Source: DASPKO01 sp035628055 (GTDB lineage: Bacteria > Planctomycetota > Phycisphaerae > Phycisphaerales > UBA1924). From it: a DNA stretch of 7,253 nt. The stretch spans positions 1 to 7,253 of the forward strand of contig DASPKO010000143.1 of the NCBI GenBank assembly GCA_035628055.1, given 5' to 3'. The notes beneath the pieces are model-generated. The model was not told where the DNA came from and did no database searches. It saw only the letters and a program-made list of their open reading frames with translations. Shown in pieces: positions 5,598-7,253 of the stretch (positions are counted from its first letter, which is position 1; every line of letters starts with the position of its first letter). Both the position numbers and the translations under genes were made by a program.

Positions 5598-6440
5598 ATG
5601 CCCAGCGCCGCGCTGAAGGAGGCGATCGAGCGCAAACGCGCGGAGGTGGCCCGCGCCCGCGGCACCCTCCCCTTCGCGGAGCTCGAGGCCCAGGTCCTCC
5701 AGGCCGATCCCCCGCGCAACCTCTTCGCCGCCGTCACCCAGCACCGCACCATGGCGCACATCTCCGTGATCGCCGAGCTCCGCCGCGCCGAGGCCGACGG
5801 CTCCCTCGTCCGCGCCGAGTTCGCCGCCGACGGCCCCGGGGCCTACGCCCCCGCCGAGCTGGCCCGACGCTACCACGCCGCCGGGGCGGCCGCCCTGAGC
5901 GTCGTCACCGACCCGGCCCAGCGCGGCTCGCTGGCGCACCTCGAGGCGGTCCGCCACGCCGTCCCCATCCCCGTCCTGCGCCGCGACCTCATCATCGACC
6001 CCTGGCAGCTCTGGGAGACCCGGGCGGCCGGCGCCGACGGCGTCCTGCTCACCGCCGAGGCGCTCCCCGAGGCCACGCTCCTCGACCTGCTCATCCTCTC
6101 CCAGCAGCTCGGGCTCACCACGCTCCTGCTCGCCCACTCGATCGAGAGCCTCCTCCGCGTGCGCCCCCACGTCGGTTTTCCGCACCGGGCCTACGCCCTG
6201 CTCGGTATCAGTAACCGCGACCCCGAGAGCGGGACCGAGGACCTCGGGCACACCCTCCGCCTCATGGACCTCGTCGAGGACCCCGGCGTGCTGGTCAGCG
6301 AGGGGGGCATCCGCGGCCGCGACGACCTGCTCACCCTCCGCCGCCTCGGTGTCCGCATCGTGCTCGTCGGCACCGAACTCCTCCGCCGCGCCGACCCCGC
6401 GGCCGCGCTGGCCGAACTGCTCGCGCCCCGCGTGCGCTAG
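5598..6440 (+). CDS. TrpC-family TIM barrel (indole-3-glycerol phosphate synthase homologue with altered active site)
   Basis: A 280-residue protein that aligns throughout with indole-3-glycerol phosphate synthase (IGPS), the enzyme that closes the indole ring in tryptophan synthesis. Landmarks: LKEAIERKRAEVARAR (6-21, the N-terminal helix), VIAELRRA (57-64), GAAALSVVTD (96-105), VLRRDLIIDPWQ (126-137), RAAGADGVLL (142-151), LGISNRDPES (202-211), VSEGGI (233-238) and VLVGTELL (255-262). By eye against Sulfolobus IGPS, Glu51 and Glu210 are kept (Glu60, Glu235), but Lys53 is Arg62, Ser56-Pro57 are Glu65-Ala66, Lys110 is Arg129, Glu159 is Leu178, Asn180 is Ser205 and Ser211 is Gly236. The phosphate-site glycines look retained. 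Standard IGPS activity is therefore doubtful. A roughly six-residue insertion lies at 78-84. ATG 5598 directly precedes the conserved helix; GAGGAG (5579-5584) is 13 bases away, rather far. No other trp gene is nearby. Confidence 0.88.
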   Translation: MPSAALKEAIERKRAEVARARGTLPFAELEAQVLQADPPRNLFAAVTQHRTMAHISVIAELRRAEADGSLVRAEFAADGPGAYAPAELARRYHAAGAAALSVVTDPAQRGSLAHLEAVRHAVPIPVLRRDLIIDPWQLWETRAAGADGVLLTAEALPEATLLDLLILSQQLGLTTLLLAHSIESLLRVRPHVGFPHRAYALLGISNRDPESGTEDLGHTLRLMDLVEDPGVLVSEGGIRGRDDLLTLRRLGVRIVLVGTELLRRADPAAALAELLAPRVR

Positions 6441-6447
6441 AACCCCC

Positions 6448-6469
6448 CCGGGAATAGCATTCCGCCCGG
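6448..6469. other. inverted repeat just downstream of the TrpC-like gene
   Basis: GGAAT-AGC-ATTCC (6451-6463) is a perfect dyad, nested within CCGGG (6448-6452) and CCCGG (6465-6469). It begins 7 bases after the stop codon and 70 bases before the next ATG. No T-run follows. It may be a weak or factor-assisted terminator for the TrpC-like gene or an operator for the next gene. TAGCAT within it is a poor -10 match with no -35 partner. Confidence 0.3.
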
Positions 6470-6527
6470 TTCACCCCCAAACGGACCGGCCGCCCTCGGG
6501 ACCGCGTCCGCATCCCGGCCTCTTTCT

Positions 6528-6531
6528 GGAG
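6528..6531 (+). promoter_or_regulatory. Shine-Dalgarno site of the LolA/DUF2092-like gene
   Basis: GGAG (within CTGGAGCTC) lies eight bases before the ATG at 6540 and supports that start, which also begins the signal peptide. Confidence 0.5.
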
Positions 6532-6539
6532 CTCCCCGC

Positions 6540-7253
6540 ATGTTCCGACTCAGCGCCTGCCTCCCCGCCGCCGCCCTCGTGCTCGTCCTGGCAGCCCCCG
6601 CGCGCGCGCAGCGGGCCGGCGACGCCGTGGCCGTGCTCACCGACTCGGCCAAGGCCATCTCCGAGGTCAAGTCCGCCAGCTTCAAGGCCCGCAAGTACAC
6701 CGAGGGCATGCTCAAGGGCCTCATGGACGTCAGCGGCGAGGGGAAGTTCATCCGCACCGTCCCGGATCGCATGAAGAGCCCGCAGTGGTACACGGGGCGG
6801 AGCAAGATCTCCCTGGGCGGAAGCAAGGAAGAGACCTTCACCGTCGCGCTGGACCAGTCCGGCACCGTCACCTGGGTCGACGAGGCCAACAAGAAGGTCC
6901 TCAAGTCCCCCCTCCAGGTCCGCTCCGAGGCCTACAGCCAGCTCGGATCGGGTCAGCAGCTCCTCATCGACGAGTTCCTCGCCCCCAAGCCCTTCGACCA
7001 GCCCCTCACCCAGTCCGAGAGCCTCAAGCTCGAGGCCCCCGCCGACGTCGCCGGCGAGCCCTGCGACGTCGTCCGCGTCATCTACCCCGGCGGGAGCCGC
7101 GAGATCCTCTGGAGCATCTCCAAGCGCGACCGGCTCCCGCGCCGCGTCGAGATGATCGGCAACGAGAAGGGCAACCAGCCCGTGGTCATGGTCAACGAGC
7201 TCTCCGAGCTCAAGACCGAGCCGGTCCTCGGGCCCGAGCAGCTCGCCGTCGCG
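6540..7253 (+). CDS. exported LolA-fold / DUF2092-like protein (partial, 3' end missing)
   Basis: The frame is open from ATG 6540 through the right edge with no stop, giving 238 codons. Residues 1-23 form a clear signal peptide (MFRLSACLPAAALVLVLAAP, then ARA|Q), so it is exported. The following region (about 30-230) alternates short beta strands: SGEGKFIRTVPDRM, SLGGSKEETFTVALDQSGTVTWVD, KLEAPADVAGEPCDVVRVIYPGG, EILWSISKRDRLPRRVEMIG. The pattern of an early amphipathic helix, a strand with a basic turn, a late Cys and then LWSISKRDRLPRRV resembles DUF2092 and related LolA/LolB-like lipoprotein-carrier folds. In planctomycetes such domains are sometimes followed by a thioredoxin/redoxin domain, which would lie past the edge. 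No function beyond envelope localisation can be claimed. Charged Lys-rich composition and codon use match its neighbours. It may be co-transcribed with the TrpC-like gene (99-base gap), but the dyad at 6448-6469 argues against tight coupling. Confidence 0.75.
   Translation, partial: MFRLSACLPAAALVLVLAAPARAQRAGDAVAVLTDSAKAISEVKSASFKARKYTEGMLKGLMDVSGEGKFIRTVPDRMKSPQWYTGRSKISLGGSKEETFTVALDQSGTVTWVDEANKKVLKSPLQVRSEAYSQLGSGQQLLIDEFLAPKPFDQPLTQSESLKLEAPADVAGEPCDVVRVIYPGGSREILWSISKRDRLPRRVEMIGNEKGNQPVVMVNELSELKTEPVLGPEQLAVA

Noticed and set aside
4625..6214. 529-residue open frame on the plus strand across the CPBP gene and into the TrpC-like gene
   Set aside because: Low-complexity Arg/Pro/His/Ala translation with no motif. 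The CPBP motifs on the other strand and the TrpC motifs in another frame show which frames are real.

Overview
The window is very GC-rich DNA whose codons almost always end in C or G. It carries six protein-coding genes on both strands, with short spacers and no RNA gene, CRISPR array or transposase that I can see. The gene set suggests a Gram-negative-type environmental bacterium, most likely a planctomycete of the Phycisphaerae type. It comprises a Kef-type antiporter tail, a NIF3/DUF34 protein, a secreted MA-clan peptidase with Pro/Ala linkers, a secreted DUF1579 protein, a CPBP membrane protease, a TrpC-like barrel and a secreted LolA/DUF2092-like protein. This placement rests on gene types, base composition and the weak use of Shine-Dalgarno sites. 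It has not been tested by any search.

Layout: (1) 1-602 (+) is the cytoplasmic RCK/TrkA-N end of a monovalent cation:proton antiporter, cut by the left edge. It converges with (2) 624-1766 (-), a NIF3/DUF34 metal-centre protein with the inserted PII/CutA-like domain. A 53-base divergent spacer holding a GC dyad separates this from (3) 1820-3232 (+), an exported zinc metallopeptidase with an HEYGH motif. (4) 3233-3632 is a 400-base non-coding stretch. It has three copies of a roughly 24-base element (two direct, one inverted), a purine-rich degenerate repeat, and a convincing intrinsic terminator for the gene arriving from the right. (5) 3633-4418 (-) is a secreted DUF1579 protein with a strong ribosome binding site and a candidate promoter. 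(6) 4631-5587 (-) is a CPBP (CAAX/ABI-type) intramembrane protease. It is divergent from (7) 5598-6440 (+), a TrpC-family (indole-3-glycerol phosphate synthase) TIM barrel. (8) 6540-7253 (+) is the start of an exported LolA/DUF2092-like protein, cut by the right edge.

The genes do not form one obvious pathway. Four of the six complete or partial products are envelope-directed (antiporter, peptidase, DUF1579 and LolA-like proteins) and a fifth, CPBP, sits in the membrane. The TrpC homologue stands alone, with no other trp gene in view.

The most notable points are three. The TrpC homologue keeps the fold but has lost most residues used in IGPS catalysis. The divergent CPBP and TrpC-like genes may overlap at their 5' ends. 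The spacer at 3304-3473 holds a repeat element able to form a long hairpin. I did not find a clear new multi-gene system. The TrpC-like protein is the best candidate for undescribed biochemistry.
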